A stretch of DNA of 8,456 nt, taken from Streptosporangiaceae bacterium (GTDB lineage: Bacteria; Actinomycetota; Actinomycetes; Streptosporangiales; Streptosporangiaceae). Shown in pieces: positions 1-5,581 of the stretch. Numbering within the stretch: position 1 is the stretch's first letter; each line of letters starts with the position of its first letter. Position numbers and translations under genes: made by a program. The stretch lies in NCBI GenBank assembly GCA_030045215.1, contig JASIBJ010000790.1, forward strand, positions 1 to 8,456, given 5' to 3'. The notes under the pieces are model-generated. The model was not told the DNA's origin. It did no database searches and saw only the letters and a list, made by a program, of their open reading frames with translations.

Positions 1-2100
1 GAAGGCGGGACGGCGGAACTGGCCCGCGTGGCCTATCTCAGGCGCAGGCTGATCGTCGCGCTGGTGTTCTTCGTTCCGCTCAGTGACCTGTCGGTACTGC
101 TGTCGCTGTTCCCGGTGTACCGGTTCGCGGGCTGGCAATGGGTGCTGATCGCGCTCGCGGCGCCGGTCGCCGGGTGGGCGGCGTGGCCCTTCCATCAGGC
201 CGCGCTTCGGAATGCCAGGCACGGCTTCTCCTCGATGGACACGTTGGTGTCGCTTGGCATCGTCGCCGCGTGCAGCTGGTCGGTGTATGCCATGTTCATC
301 CTGGACCGCGGTCAGGCCAGGATCAGCGCCTGGCAGTTGCTCGTGCATGCTTCCGGCGGCGGCATCTACCTTGAGGTCGCCGCGTCGGTCACGACATTCC
401 TGCTGGCCGGCCGGTGGTATGAGGCCCGCGCCCGGCTGCAGGCCGGCGACGCGATGCGCGAACTGGCCAGCGCCGCCGCGCGGGAGGCGTGCCTGCTGAG
501 TGCCGACGGCAGCGAGCAGCGCGTGCTGGTCTCGCGGCTGCGCCCAGGCGACCGATTCGTCGTGCGGCCAGGAGAAGCAATCGCCGCCGACGGGACCGTC
601 GAGTTCGGGCAGTCGGCGGTCGACACCAGCATGATGACCGGCGAGTCGGTCCCGGCTGACATCACCGTCGGCGACCTGGTCTCCGCGGGCACGGTAGCGG
701 TAAGCGGCCGGCTCGTCGTGCGCGCCGACAGGACCGGCCAGGACACCCAGCTGGCGCATCTGATCACGTTGGTCGAGAACGCCCTGGCCGACAAGTCAGC
801 CGTGCAGCGGCTTGCCGACCGGATCTGCGGTGTGTTCGTGCCGGCGGTGCTGGCGGCCGCCGTGGTGACGCTGGCCGGGTGGCTGGCATCGGGCGCCGCG
901 GCGGAGCACGCGTTCAGCGCGGCGCTGGCGGTGCTGATCATCGCCTGCCCATGCGCACTCGGGCTGGCAACCCCGGCTGCGCTGGTGGTGGCGTGCGGGC
1001 GCGGTGCGCAGCTCGGGATCTTCATCAAGGGTCACACCGCGCTCGAAGCCTCCCGTGCGGTCGACACCGTGGTGCTGGACAAGACCGGCACGGTCACCAC
1101 CGGCGTGATGACTGCGACCGATGTGCTGGCCGCGCCCGGTACCAGCCACGCTGAAGTACTGCGAGACCTTGGCGCGGTCGAGCACGCATCCGAACACCCG
1201 ATCGCCGCGGCGATCAGCTCGCTGGCCGTCGCCGAAGTCGGCGTGCTGCCGGCCGTGTCCGGCTTCCGGGCGCTCCCCGGCCTGGGCGCCACCGGCTTCG
1301 TCGAGGGCCGGGAGATCCTCGTCGGCCGGGCAGCGTTGCTCGCCGACCATGGCGTCGCGATCCCGCCGCCCCTGGCCGAGGAATGCGACCGCTGGGAGCA
1401 ATCGGGCCGCACCGTAGTGCTGGCGAGCCGAGATGGGCGAGCCGTCGGGGCCGTCGCGGTGGCCGACACCGTCAAGCCGTCGGCGGCCGCCGCCGTCGCA
1501 TCCTTGCGCCGGCTTGGACTGCACACCGTCCTGCTGACCGGAGACAGCCAGGCGACCGCGCAGGCGGTGGCGTCGCAGATCGGGGTGGACGAGGTCATCG
1601 CCGGAGCCCTGCCCGATCGCAAGGCCGCCGTCATCATGGAGCTGCGGGACAACGGGCGGCGGGTGGCAATGGCCGGCGATGGCGTCAACGACGGGCCCGC
1701 GCTCGCGGCCGCCGACCTCGGCCTGGCCCTGGGATCGGGCACCGATGTGGCCATCAGTGCGGCGGACATAATCTTGCTACGCGATGACCTGGGCGTGCTG
1801 CCGGAGGCCATCCAGCTCGCCCGCGCCACCCTGACCACCATCCGGCGGAACCTTGCCTGGGCATTCGGGTACAACATTGCCGCGATCCCTCTGGCCGCGG
1901 CTGGCTTCCTGAATCCGCTGATCGCCGGAGCCGCGATGGCCGCGTCGTCGGCGTTCGTTGTGGCCAGCAGCGTCCGCCTGCGGCGCTTCGGAGCCGACGC
2001 GCCGCAGGGCCGACCGCGCGCCAACTCCGATCCGATGCAGGTGCGAGGCGATGAGCCTCGGGAACAGATCCCGCGCGGTTTGCTTGACGCGCAGCGCTGA
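1..2100 (+). CDS. Cu(I)-type P1B ATPase (CopA/CtpA-like), N-terminus outside window
   Basis: Heavy-metal exporting P-type ATPase of the inner membrane; it couples ATP hydrolysis to metal export from the cytosol. The frame is open from base 1, so the start and any N-terminal metal-binding HMA domain lie upstream. A GTG at 28 is in frame but starts just before the first membrane helix of the family core. Numbering from the window edge, I see the TGES actuator motif (213-216), the CPC membrane metal site (316-318), the phosphorylated Asp in DKTGT (360-364), the HP dipeptide of P1B pumps (398-400, EHP), TGD (513-515) and the GDGVND hinge (559-564). A YN pair (624-625) and an MxxSS motif (646-650) lie in the last two helices. 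CPC plus YN plus MxxSS is the signature of the copper(I) subgroup P1B-1, so copper or silver is the inferred substrate. A hydrophilic tail of about 40 residues follows the last helix. All catalytic motifs are intact. It converges on mraY with a 37-base gap. Confidence 0.93.
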   Translation, partial: EGGTAELARVAYLRRRLIVALVFFVPLSDLSVLLSLFPVYRFAGWQWVLIALAAPVAGWAAWPFHQAALRNARHGFSSMDTLVSLGIVAACSWSVYAMFILDRGQARISAWQLLVHASGGGIYLEVAASVTTFLLAGRWYEARARLQAGDAMRELASAAAREACLLSADGSEQRVLVSRLRPGDRFVVRPGEAIAADGTVEFGQSAVDTSMMTGESVPADITVGDLVSAGTVAVSGRLVVRADRTGQDTQLAHLITLVENALADKSAVQRLADRICGVFVPAVLAAAVVTLAGWLASGAAAEHAFSAALAVLIIACPCALGLATPAALVVACGRGAQLGIFIKGHTALEASRAVDTVVLDKTGTVTTGVMTATDVLAAPGTSHAEVLRDLGAVEHASEHPIAAAISSLAVAEVGVLPAVSGFRALPGLGATGFVEGREILVGRAALLADHGVAIPPPLAEECDRWEQSGRTVVLASRDGRAVGAVAVADTVKPSAAAAVASLRRLGLHTVLLTGDSQATAQAVASQIGVDEVIAGALPDRKAAVIMELRDNGRRVAMAGDGVNDGPALAAADLGLALGSGTDVAISAADIILLRDDLGVLPEAIQLARATLTTIRRNLAWAFGYNIAAIPLAAAGFLNPLIAGAAMAASSAFVVASSVRLRRFGADAPQGRPRANSDPMQVRGDEPREQIPRGLLDAQR

Positions 2101-2137
2101 TGGCGAGCGCACCGTCTCCGGGCGGAAGCCTCCTGCG

Positions 2138-3193
2138 TCAGGTCTGCAGCCAGGCAGCGTAGAAGATGCCGAGGCCGACGGCCACGCAGAGGCCGGAGAT
2201 CAGCCAGAACCTGATCACGATCGTCGTCTCCGGCCAGCCGAGCAGCTCGAAGTGGTGCTGCAGCGGCGCCATCTTGAACACGCGGCGCCCGGTCAGCTTG
2301 TAGGAGCCGATCTGGATTACGTCGGACATCGTAATGATCACGAACAGGCCGCCCAGGATAATCAGCAGCAGCTGCGTCTTAGTGCAGATGGCCAGGCCGG
2401 CCAGCGCCCCGCCCAGGGCCAAGGACCCGGTGTCGCCCATGATGATCTTGGCCGGCGGCGCGTTCCACCACAGGAAGCCAAAACAGCCGCCGAGGATGGC
2501 GGACGCGACGACAGCCAGGTCGAGTGGATCGCGCACCTGGTAACACTGGAGCGCCAAGAGGTCCGTGCAGTCGTTGCGCTCCTGCCAGAGGCCGATCAGC
2601 ACGTAGGCGGCTAGCACCGCGATCGTGGCACCCGTGGCCAAGCCGTCGAGTCCGTCGGTCAGGTTCACCGCGTTGGAGGTGCCGACGACCACGATGACCA
2701 CCCAGATGACGAAGGGCAGCGTGCCGATGGCGGGGCCGAAGTCCCGCAGGAACGACAGGTGCGCGTCTGCGGGCGTCAGGTCGAATCGGTCAGGGTGCTG
2801 CAGCACCTCCACCGCGAACACGGCCGCGACCACGACCTGGCCAGCCACCTTCGCCCTGCCCCTCAGCCCGAGGCTTGTCTGCCGGAAGATCTTGAGAAAG
2901 TCATCGATGAACCCGACCAGGGCCAGGCCCGTCATCATCACCAGCACCAGCACGCCCGAGGCCGTGATCGGATCGTCAGTAGCCGCGTGCCCGACTATGT
3001 AGCCAATCAGCGACGCGATCACGAACACCGCACCGCCCATGGTCGGTGTGCCGCGCTTGGTCTCGTGGGACTTGGGGCCCTCAACCCTGATCGGCTGACC
3101 GTAGCCTCCGCGCCGCATCAGCCTGATGAACACCGGCGTCCCGAGCAGCGCAGTGATCAGCGCCACCGCGCCGGTTAGGATGATCGTCTTCAA
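2138..3193 (-). CDS. mraY: Phospho-N-acetylmuramoyl-pentapeptide transferase (MraY)
   Basis: Integral membrane enzyme that transfers phospho-MurNAc-pentapeptide from UDP to undecaprenyl phosphate, making lipid I for peptidoglycan. The product has 351 residues with about ten hydrophobic helices, normal for the family. Visible motifs: the KRGTPTMGG loop (46-54), the Asp pair in FIDDFLK (97-98), [12 protein letters not shown] (177-188), [11 protein letters not shown] with the third essential Asp (254), and the cytoplasmic loop [11 protein letters not shown] (310-320), in which Gln replaces the first His of the HHH triad known from E. coli; from memory this is usual in actinomycetes. The frame stays open upstream to 3292, but homologues begin at the sequence here starting LKTIILTG, so I chose the TTG at 3193-3191 with GGCGGGG 7 bases upstream; a GTG at 3238 is an alternative. 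Residue 291 is Asp where related MraYs have a hydrophobic residue (recalled, not aligned). No mur or fts gene is adjacent, which is unusual. Confidence 0.95.
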   Translation of the reverse strand: MKTIILTGAVALITALLGTPVFIRLMRRGGYGQPIRVEGPKSHETKRGTPTMGGAVFVIASLIGYIVGHAATDDPITASGVLVLVMMTGLALVGFIDDFLKIFRQTSLGLRGRAKVAGQVVVAAVFAVEVLQHPDRFDLTPADAHLSFLRDFGPAIGTLPFVIWVVIVVVGTSNAVNLTDGLDGLATGATIAVLAAYVLIGLWQERNDCTDLLALQCYQVRDPLDLAVVASAILGGCFGFLWWNAPPAKIIMGDTGSLALGGALAGLAICTKTQLLLIILGGLFVIITMSDVIQIGSYKLTGRRVFKMAPLQHHFELLGWPETTIVIRFWLISGLCVAVGLGIFYAAWLQT

Positions 3194-3385
3194 AGGCCGG
3201 CCCCGCCATCGACGAACCTGGTCGGAGCGACCATCCACGGGCTGAACGGACGCGTAGCGAGCACCGCGCCGATCTCTGCCGAGAGGGCCCAACCTCCGGC
3301 CCCGTGCCCCGAGGCCGTGACCTCAGGCGCAGCGGGCTCGCGATCACATACCCGCGGCACGGTCAGACGCCGTCTCCAGTTGCCC

Positions 3386-3415
3386 AATTTTATACCTATA
3401 GAACATATTTTATTC
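3386..3415. promoter_or_regulatory. AT-rich island with 7-bp direct repeats, possible mraY promoter region
   Basis: About 30 bases here are mostly A and T, in sharp contrast to the surrounding GC-rich DNA. ATTTTAT occurs twice, at 3387-3393 and 3407-3413, exactly 20 bp apart (about two helical turns). On the minus strand, TATAAA-like -10 candidates lie about 195 bases upstream of the mraY start, but no convincing -35 is seen at the correct distance. It could be the mraY promoter, or a nucleation site for an Lsr2-type AT-hook silencer, as islands of this kind are in actinobacteria. Both are inference. Confidence 0.35.
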
Positions 3416-3457
3416 GCTTCTAGCTAACCACGGGCCCGGGCCGCTCGCTTCGCTCAG

Positions 3458-3505
3458 CTGACCCACGCAGGCGCTGACCCACGCAGGCGCTGACCCACGC
3501 AGGCC
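3458..3505. repeat. 16-bp tandem repeat, three copies
   Basis: The unit CTGACCCACGCAGGCG is repeated head to tail at 3458-3473, 3474-3489 and 3490-3505. The first two copies are identical and the third differs only in its last base (C for G). It lies between genes. The 16-bp period is not a multiple of three, so a coding role is unlikely; copy number could vary by slipped-strand replication. Confidence 0.9.
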
Positions 3506-3581
3506 AGGAGACGATGCAGTTAGAGTGCCACAAGCCTGCACCCGCCCCGGCACGGCAGGCGACGGCTCGCGTACCCAGTCC

Positions 3582-3600
3582 GGGCGCCCTTTGGCGGCCC
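3582..3600 (-). terminator. Possible small hairpin terminator after the 154-residue gene
   Basis: GGGCGCC (3582-3588) pairs with GGC-G-GCCC (3593-3600), giving 7 bp with one bulged G and a four-base loop. It starts eight bases past the stop of the minus-strand gene. There is no U-tract, so termination efficiency is uncertain. Confidence 0.35.
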
Positions 3601-3608
3601 AACGGGAG

Positions 3609-4073
3609 TCAGGCCGTAACCGCGCCGGCGCCGCCCGCGCCGGCCAACTCGCCGACCGCGAACGCGGCCGCCAGCCCGTCAAGCTCGGCCCGCCAGTACC
3701 TGTGCACGTTGATCCTGGTTGGCCTGGATGCCCCGGGGAACTCCACGTAGAACCGGCTCCAGACCGCGCCGCGCTTGTATCGCGATGCCGGGAAGGACTC
3801 CCGCGGGAAGGCCACGACGACGTCGCCGGGCCGGTTGGTGAAGCGGTTCGCCGAGTTCACGACCACGTGACTCTCGGTCAGCGTGAAGAAGTAGAAGCGC
3901 CGGGTGAGGGCCACGATCAGGCCGAGGAATGGCACCTCGTCGAACAGCGCGTTGAGCCATGGGCTCGGCCCGGTCTCGCCGTGAACGCACGCGATGAAAT
4001 TCTCGCCCGCGGGTGCCATCGCCCGGAGCTTTTCGATGACCTGAGCCTTCTGCTTCGCTCGGCGGATCGCCAT
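3609..4073 (-). CDS. Conserved-looking hypothetical protein, 154 residues, possible PH-like fold
   Basis: I do not recognise a named family with certainty. The protein starts with a basic helix (MAIRRAKQKAQVIEKLR). A hydrophobic stretch follows (about 48-66, FLGLIVALTRRFYFFTLT) that is rather short and broken for a true membrane helix. Next comes an alternating beta-like region (VVVNSANRFTNRPGDVVVAFPR), a WSRFYVEFPG strand and a TRINVHRYWRAELDGL helix, then a low-complexity Ala/Gly tail. This order of short strands ending in one helix resembles bacterial PH-like domains, which I infer from pattern only. The start at 4073 is supported by AGGGAG six bases upstream (4080-4085). The next gene on the same strand ends 250 bases upstream, so it probably has its own promoter. 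No catalytic motif, signal peptide or paired cysteines are evident. Confidence 0.75.
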   Translation of the reverse strand: MAIRRAKQKAQVIEKLRAMAPAGENFIACVHGETGPSPWLNALFDEVPFLGLIVALTRRFYFFTLTESHVVVNSANRFTNRPGDVVVAFPRESFPASRYKRGAVWSRFYVEFPGASRPTRINVHRYWRAELDGLAAAFAVGELAGAGGAGAVTA

Positions 4074-4149
4074 GTCCAGCTCCCTGGTAGGCGCGAGCGC
4101 GAGGCGCCCGCTGCACGGTGAAATCGTGCTGACCGTACCAGGTTGGAGG

Positions 4150-4155
4150 TATATA
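4150..4155 (-). promoter_or_regulatory. Possible -10 element for the 154-residue gene
   Basis: TATATA within TGATATATACC (minus strand) is an AT-rich hexamer 76 bases upstream of the ATG at 4073. A TG lies just before it, as in an extended -10, and no good -35 is visible. An imperfect hairpin (GCACG at 4113-4117 with CGTGC at 4125-4129) lies between it and the gene. Confidence 0.3.
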
Positions 4156-4243
4156 TCAGGTCACTTCCCCGCGAACCGCCGAGCAGCGTCTTCCTAGTCT
4201 CGGGGCCGGGCCATGGACCGCTGCCGTTCGTCACCGGGATTGC

Positions 4244-4266
4244 CGGAGTTCGCGACGAGAACTCCG
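4244..4266. terminator. Perfect 8-bp inverted repeat, candidate terminator downstream of the 72-residue gene
   Basis: CGGAGTTC (4244-4251) and GAACTCCG (4259-4266) are perfect inverted copies around a seven-base loop. The repeat lies 57 bases beyond the stop of the minus-strand gene at 4324 and about 90 bases before the -10 candidate of the next gene. A transcription terminator lacking a U-tract or a protein-binding palindrome would both fit. Confidence 0.4.
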
Positions 4267-4323
4267 AAGGACGGCCGGGCGCGGGTCCGACGCCAGCGAG
4301 CCGAGGCGCCCGGTTCGGGCTGG

Positions 4324-4542
4324 CTAGCCGGGGATCTTCTCTCCCGACGTCAGCGCCGCCTGCAGCAGGTTCTGGGCACCATCCGCGGCAGCGCGGGCGA
4401 GAATGGCGTGCGTGTGGGCGCCGTCGAGATCACCCAAGCCAATGCAACTAACGGCCACTCGGGCGTCATGCGCCGCCATCTCTAACTGCCGGGCGGCCTC
4501 GCCGAAATCGATCTGGCCGCCGCGCTGGTCCGGGCTATCCAC
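4324..4542 (-). CDS. Small hypothetical protein, 72 residues, GTG start
   Basis: I do not recognise this family. The product is VDSPDQRGGQ at the N-terminus followed by two likely amphipathic helices (about 12-33 and 41-66). They are Ala-rich with regularly placed Leu, Ile and acidic/basic residues, and are joined by SCIGLGDLDGAH. It has one cysteine (33), three histidines, no signal peptide and no membrane helix, which suggests a small soluble helical-hairpin protein. The GTG at 4542-4540 is preceded by AGGAGGAGGA with eight bases between, an excellent Shine-Dalgarno match and the strongest argument that it is a real gene. The frame continues 22 codons upstream to 4608, but that extension overlaps the ribosome site and a hairpin and is rejected. 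The 285 bases between it and tetR are packed with inverted repeats. Its role is unknown. Confidence 0.68.
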   Translation of the reverse strand: MDSPDQRGGQIDFGEAARQLEMAAHDARVAVSCIGLGDLDGAHTHAILARAAADGAQNLLQAALTSGEKIPG

Positions 4543-4550
4543 GGTGTCCG

Positions 4551-4560
4551 TCCTCCTCCT
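4551..4560 (-). promoter_or_regulatory. Strong Shine-Dalgarno that fixes the GTG start of the 72-residue gene
   Basis: On the minus strand this reads AGGAGGAGGA, two overlapping copies of the core ribosome-binding sequence, eight bases before the GTG at 4542. It excludes the longer start at 4608. Confidence 0.75.
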
Positions 4561-4565
4561 CGCCG

Positions 4566-4589
4566 CCAGTCCGGGCGGAGCCGGACTGG
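4566..4589. repeat. Hairpin H1: perfect 9-bp inverted repeat
   Basis: CCAGTCCGG (4566-4574) and CCGGACTGG (4581-4589) are perfect inverted copies around a six-base loop. On the minus strand it would fold in the mRNA leader six bases upstream of the Shine-Dalgarno sequence of the 72-residue gene. It is separated from hairpin H2 by one base. Confidence 0.8.
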
Positions 4590-4590
4590 T

Positions 4591-4649
4591 CCGGATAGCC
4601 GCCCCCACCGGCAGGCGCTGCCTTTCGCGGGCGCGGGGCGGCTATCCGG
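4591..4649. repeat. Hairpin H2: perfect 15-bp inverted repeat with nested hairpin
   Basis: CCGGATAGCCGCCCC (4591-4605) and GGGGCGGCTATCCGG (4635-4649) are perfect inverted copies. The 29-base loop contains its own small hairpin, GGCAG (4610-4614) with CTGCC (4618-4622). Across a bulged C the stem can continue by GGT/ACC (4588-4590 with 4651-4653), which would compete with H1. A 15-bp perfect stem is too long to be dismissed as GC-rich noise. It may be a leader structure of the 72-residue gene, a readthrough barrier after tetR, or a paired protein-binding site. Confidence 0.85.
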
Positions 4650-4684
4650 CACCTTGTTGTTACCCTTCGGCTCGCCGGGCATGC

Positions 4685-4713
4685 CAATCCGGCGCTAACT
4701 CCGGCGCCGATTG
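4685..4713. repeat. Hairpin H3: 10-bp inverted repeat with one bulge
   Basis: CAATC-C-GGCGC (4685-4695) pairs with GCGCCGATTG (4704-4713), ten base pairs with one bulged C and an eight-base loop. It is the third inverted repeat in the tetR to 72-residue-gene interval. A TCCGGCG direct repeat falls inside it, at 4688-4694 and 4700-4706. Confidence 0.65.
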
Positions 4714-4775
4714 CGGCCGCCATTCTGATTGCCTGCCGGGACCGAACGCAATGTTGTATGCGATTGCAAGCCACT

Positions 4776-4808
4776 AGAGAACAAACAGACTGCCGGGCTG
4801 ACACCGGC
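4776..4808 (-). terminator. Candidate intrinsic terminator of tetR
   Basis: Twenty bases past the tetR stop, the minus strand reads GCCGG, a seven-base loop, CCGGC (4808-4792), then AGTCTGTTTGTTCTC (4791-4777), which is rich in T for this genome. The stem is short, but the T-rich tail is placed correctly for a rho-independent terminator. Confidence 0.45.
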
Positions 4809-4827
4809 CGGATCCGGACCCTACCGG

Positions 4828-5427
4828 CTACCCAGCGGTCGGCGCCTGGGCGACGAGCAGCCCGTCCATCAGCAACGAGAACATCCGGTCGGCCTGACCG
4901 GGATCGCCGCCCGGAGCGTCGGCCGCCATGATCAGCGCGTGGGTCAACCGGAGCAGGTCGGCGCTCTGCACATCCGGCCGGACCACCCCGGCCTCCTGGG
5001 CCCGCGCCAGCAGCACCTCGGTGCAGCCGCGCAGTACCTTGCTGCACGCCGACAGCAACTCCGACTGCTTGCCCAGCGTGGCCATCAAGGCCGCGCTCAT
5101 GCTCCGCTTGGTGCGGCCGAACGCCGCGAACGCCCGCATCCACTCCGCCAGCGCCTCGGCCGGCGATTCGTGGACCAGCAACTTGCCCGCGAGCACCTCC
5201 AGGCCGTCGACCTGATCCTTGTAGACCGCCTCGAGCAGCGCCTGCCTGGCCGGGAAGTGTCGGTACAGCGTCCCGATGCCGACGCCAGCGCGGCGGGCGA
5301 TCTCCTCCAAGGAGACGTCATCGGCCCCGCGTTCGGCGAACGCCTCGGTTGCCGCCGCAAGCAGCAACTCATAGTTGCGCCGCGCATCGGCCCGCTTGGG
5401 CCCTGCGGACGCCCGGGTCGCGTTCAT
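4828..5427 (-). CDS. TetR-family repressor (SbtR-like C-terminal domain)
   Basis: One-component transcriptional repressor of 199 residues. An N-terminal helix-turn-helix covers about residues 17-62, including the family signature EEIARRAGVGIGTLYRHFP (41-59). An all-helical ligand-binding domain follows, ending in ADRMFSLLMDGLLVA. The C-terminal pattern (LLRLTHALIMAAD, then DPGQADR) resembles the SbtR-like subgroup, from memory. The ATG at 5427 follows GGAG at a spacing of five; the adjacent GTG at 5430 is an equally possible start. The frame stays open to 5928 but would run through the operators and the neighbouring gene. It is divergent from the MFS exporter, the classic arrangement in which the repressor controls both itself and the pump, with a pump substrate as inducer. 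The inducer cannot be deduced. Confidence 0.93.
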   Translation of the reverse strand: MNATRASAGPKRADARRNYELLLAAATEAFAERGADDVSLEEIARRAGVGIGTLYRHFPARQALLEAVYKDQVDGLEVLAGKLLVHESPAEALAEWMRAFAAFGRTKRSMSAALMATLGKQSELLSACSKVLRGCTEVLLARAQEAGVVRPDVQSADLLRLTHALIMAADAPGGDPGQADRMFSLLMDGLLVAQAPTAG

Positions 5428-5446
5428 CACTGCTCCATCACCAGAC

Positions 5447-5475
5447 TTGCGAAGCGGAGGCATCCTCCGTATAGT
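5447..5475 (+). promoter_or_regulatory. Promoter of the MFS exporter gene
   Basis: TTGCGA (5447-5452) and TATAGT (5470-5475) form a good -35/-10 pair separated by exactly 17 bases. The spacer holds the whole first operator (5455-5469), and the expected start point near 5482 begins the second operator. On the opposite strand TACTAT (5476-5471) overlaps this -10 and may serve tetR, giving a leader of about 37 bases. Confidence 0.6.
5455..5469. promoter_or_regulatory. Operator 1, probable TetR binding site
   Basis: CGGAGGCATCCTCCG is a 15-bp palindrome with 6-bp arms around CAT. It fills the -35/-10 spacer of the exporter promoter, so a bound repressor would block RNA polymerase. Confidence 0.75.
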
Positions 5476-5481
5476 ATTTAC

Positions 5482-5496
5482 CGGAGGGATCCTCCG
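5482..5496. promoter_or_regulatory. Operator 2, probable TetR binding site
   Basis: CGGAGGGATCCTCCG has the same arms as operator 1 and differs by one base in the three-base centre. The centres are 27 bp apart (5462 and 5489). It covers the predicted exporter transcription start. Confidence 0.75.
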
Positions 5497-5572
5497 AATA
5501 AGCATAGCTCCTAAAGGCCAGCGTGACCAGGGGATGGCCGCGCCAGGGCCTCTGATCCGCACGCCTTCCGAT

Positions 5573-5577
5573 GGAGG
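5573..5577 (+). promoter_or_regulatory. Shine-Dalgarno used to choose the exporter start
   Basis: GGAGG lies four bases before the TTG at 5582. The spacing is short, but no usable site precedes the ATG at 5534, which has AGGGG directly abutting it. Confidence 0.45.
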
Positions 5578-5581
5578 AACT

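Larger units (their letters stand above)
3194..3608. other. Gene-free stretch between mraY and the 154-residue gene
   Basis: This 415-base stretch has open frames but none with convincing start signals or recognisable products. Reading away from mraY it holds the likely mraY leader (3194 to about 3385), an AT-rich island (3386-3415), a GC-rich segment, a 16-bp tandem repeat (3458-3505) and a small hairpin just past the stop of the upstream gene (3582-3600). The mraY promoter is most likely in or near the AT-rich island, but I could not fix a good -35/-10 pair. Confidence 0.6.

Noticed and set aside
1032..2024. 330-residue minus-strand open frame inside the copper ATPase gene
   Set aside because: Low-complexity Ala/Arg/Ser translation with no ribosome site, opposite intact ATPase motifs; a GC-bias shadow.
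3194..3292. Longer mraY start at 3292
   Set aside because: The added 33 residues are hydrophilic and Arg-rich, unlike any MraY N-terminus; homologues begin at the TTG at 3193.
3458..3505. CRISPR array
   Set aside because: The repeats are contiguous with no spacers, and no cas gene is nearby.
3514..4121. Plus-strand open frames of 78 and 198 residues over the 154-residue gene
   Set aside because: They have no ribosome sites or hydrophobic core and lie antisense to the better-supported minus-strand gene.
4482..4682. 66-residue minus-strand frame starting at 4682
   Set aside because: It runs across hairpins H1 and H2, has no correctly spaced Shine-Dalgarno, and its product is Arg/Pro/Gly low complexity; the 72-residue frame beside it has far better signals.
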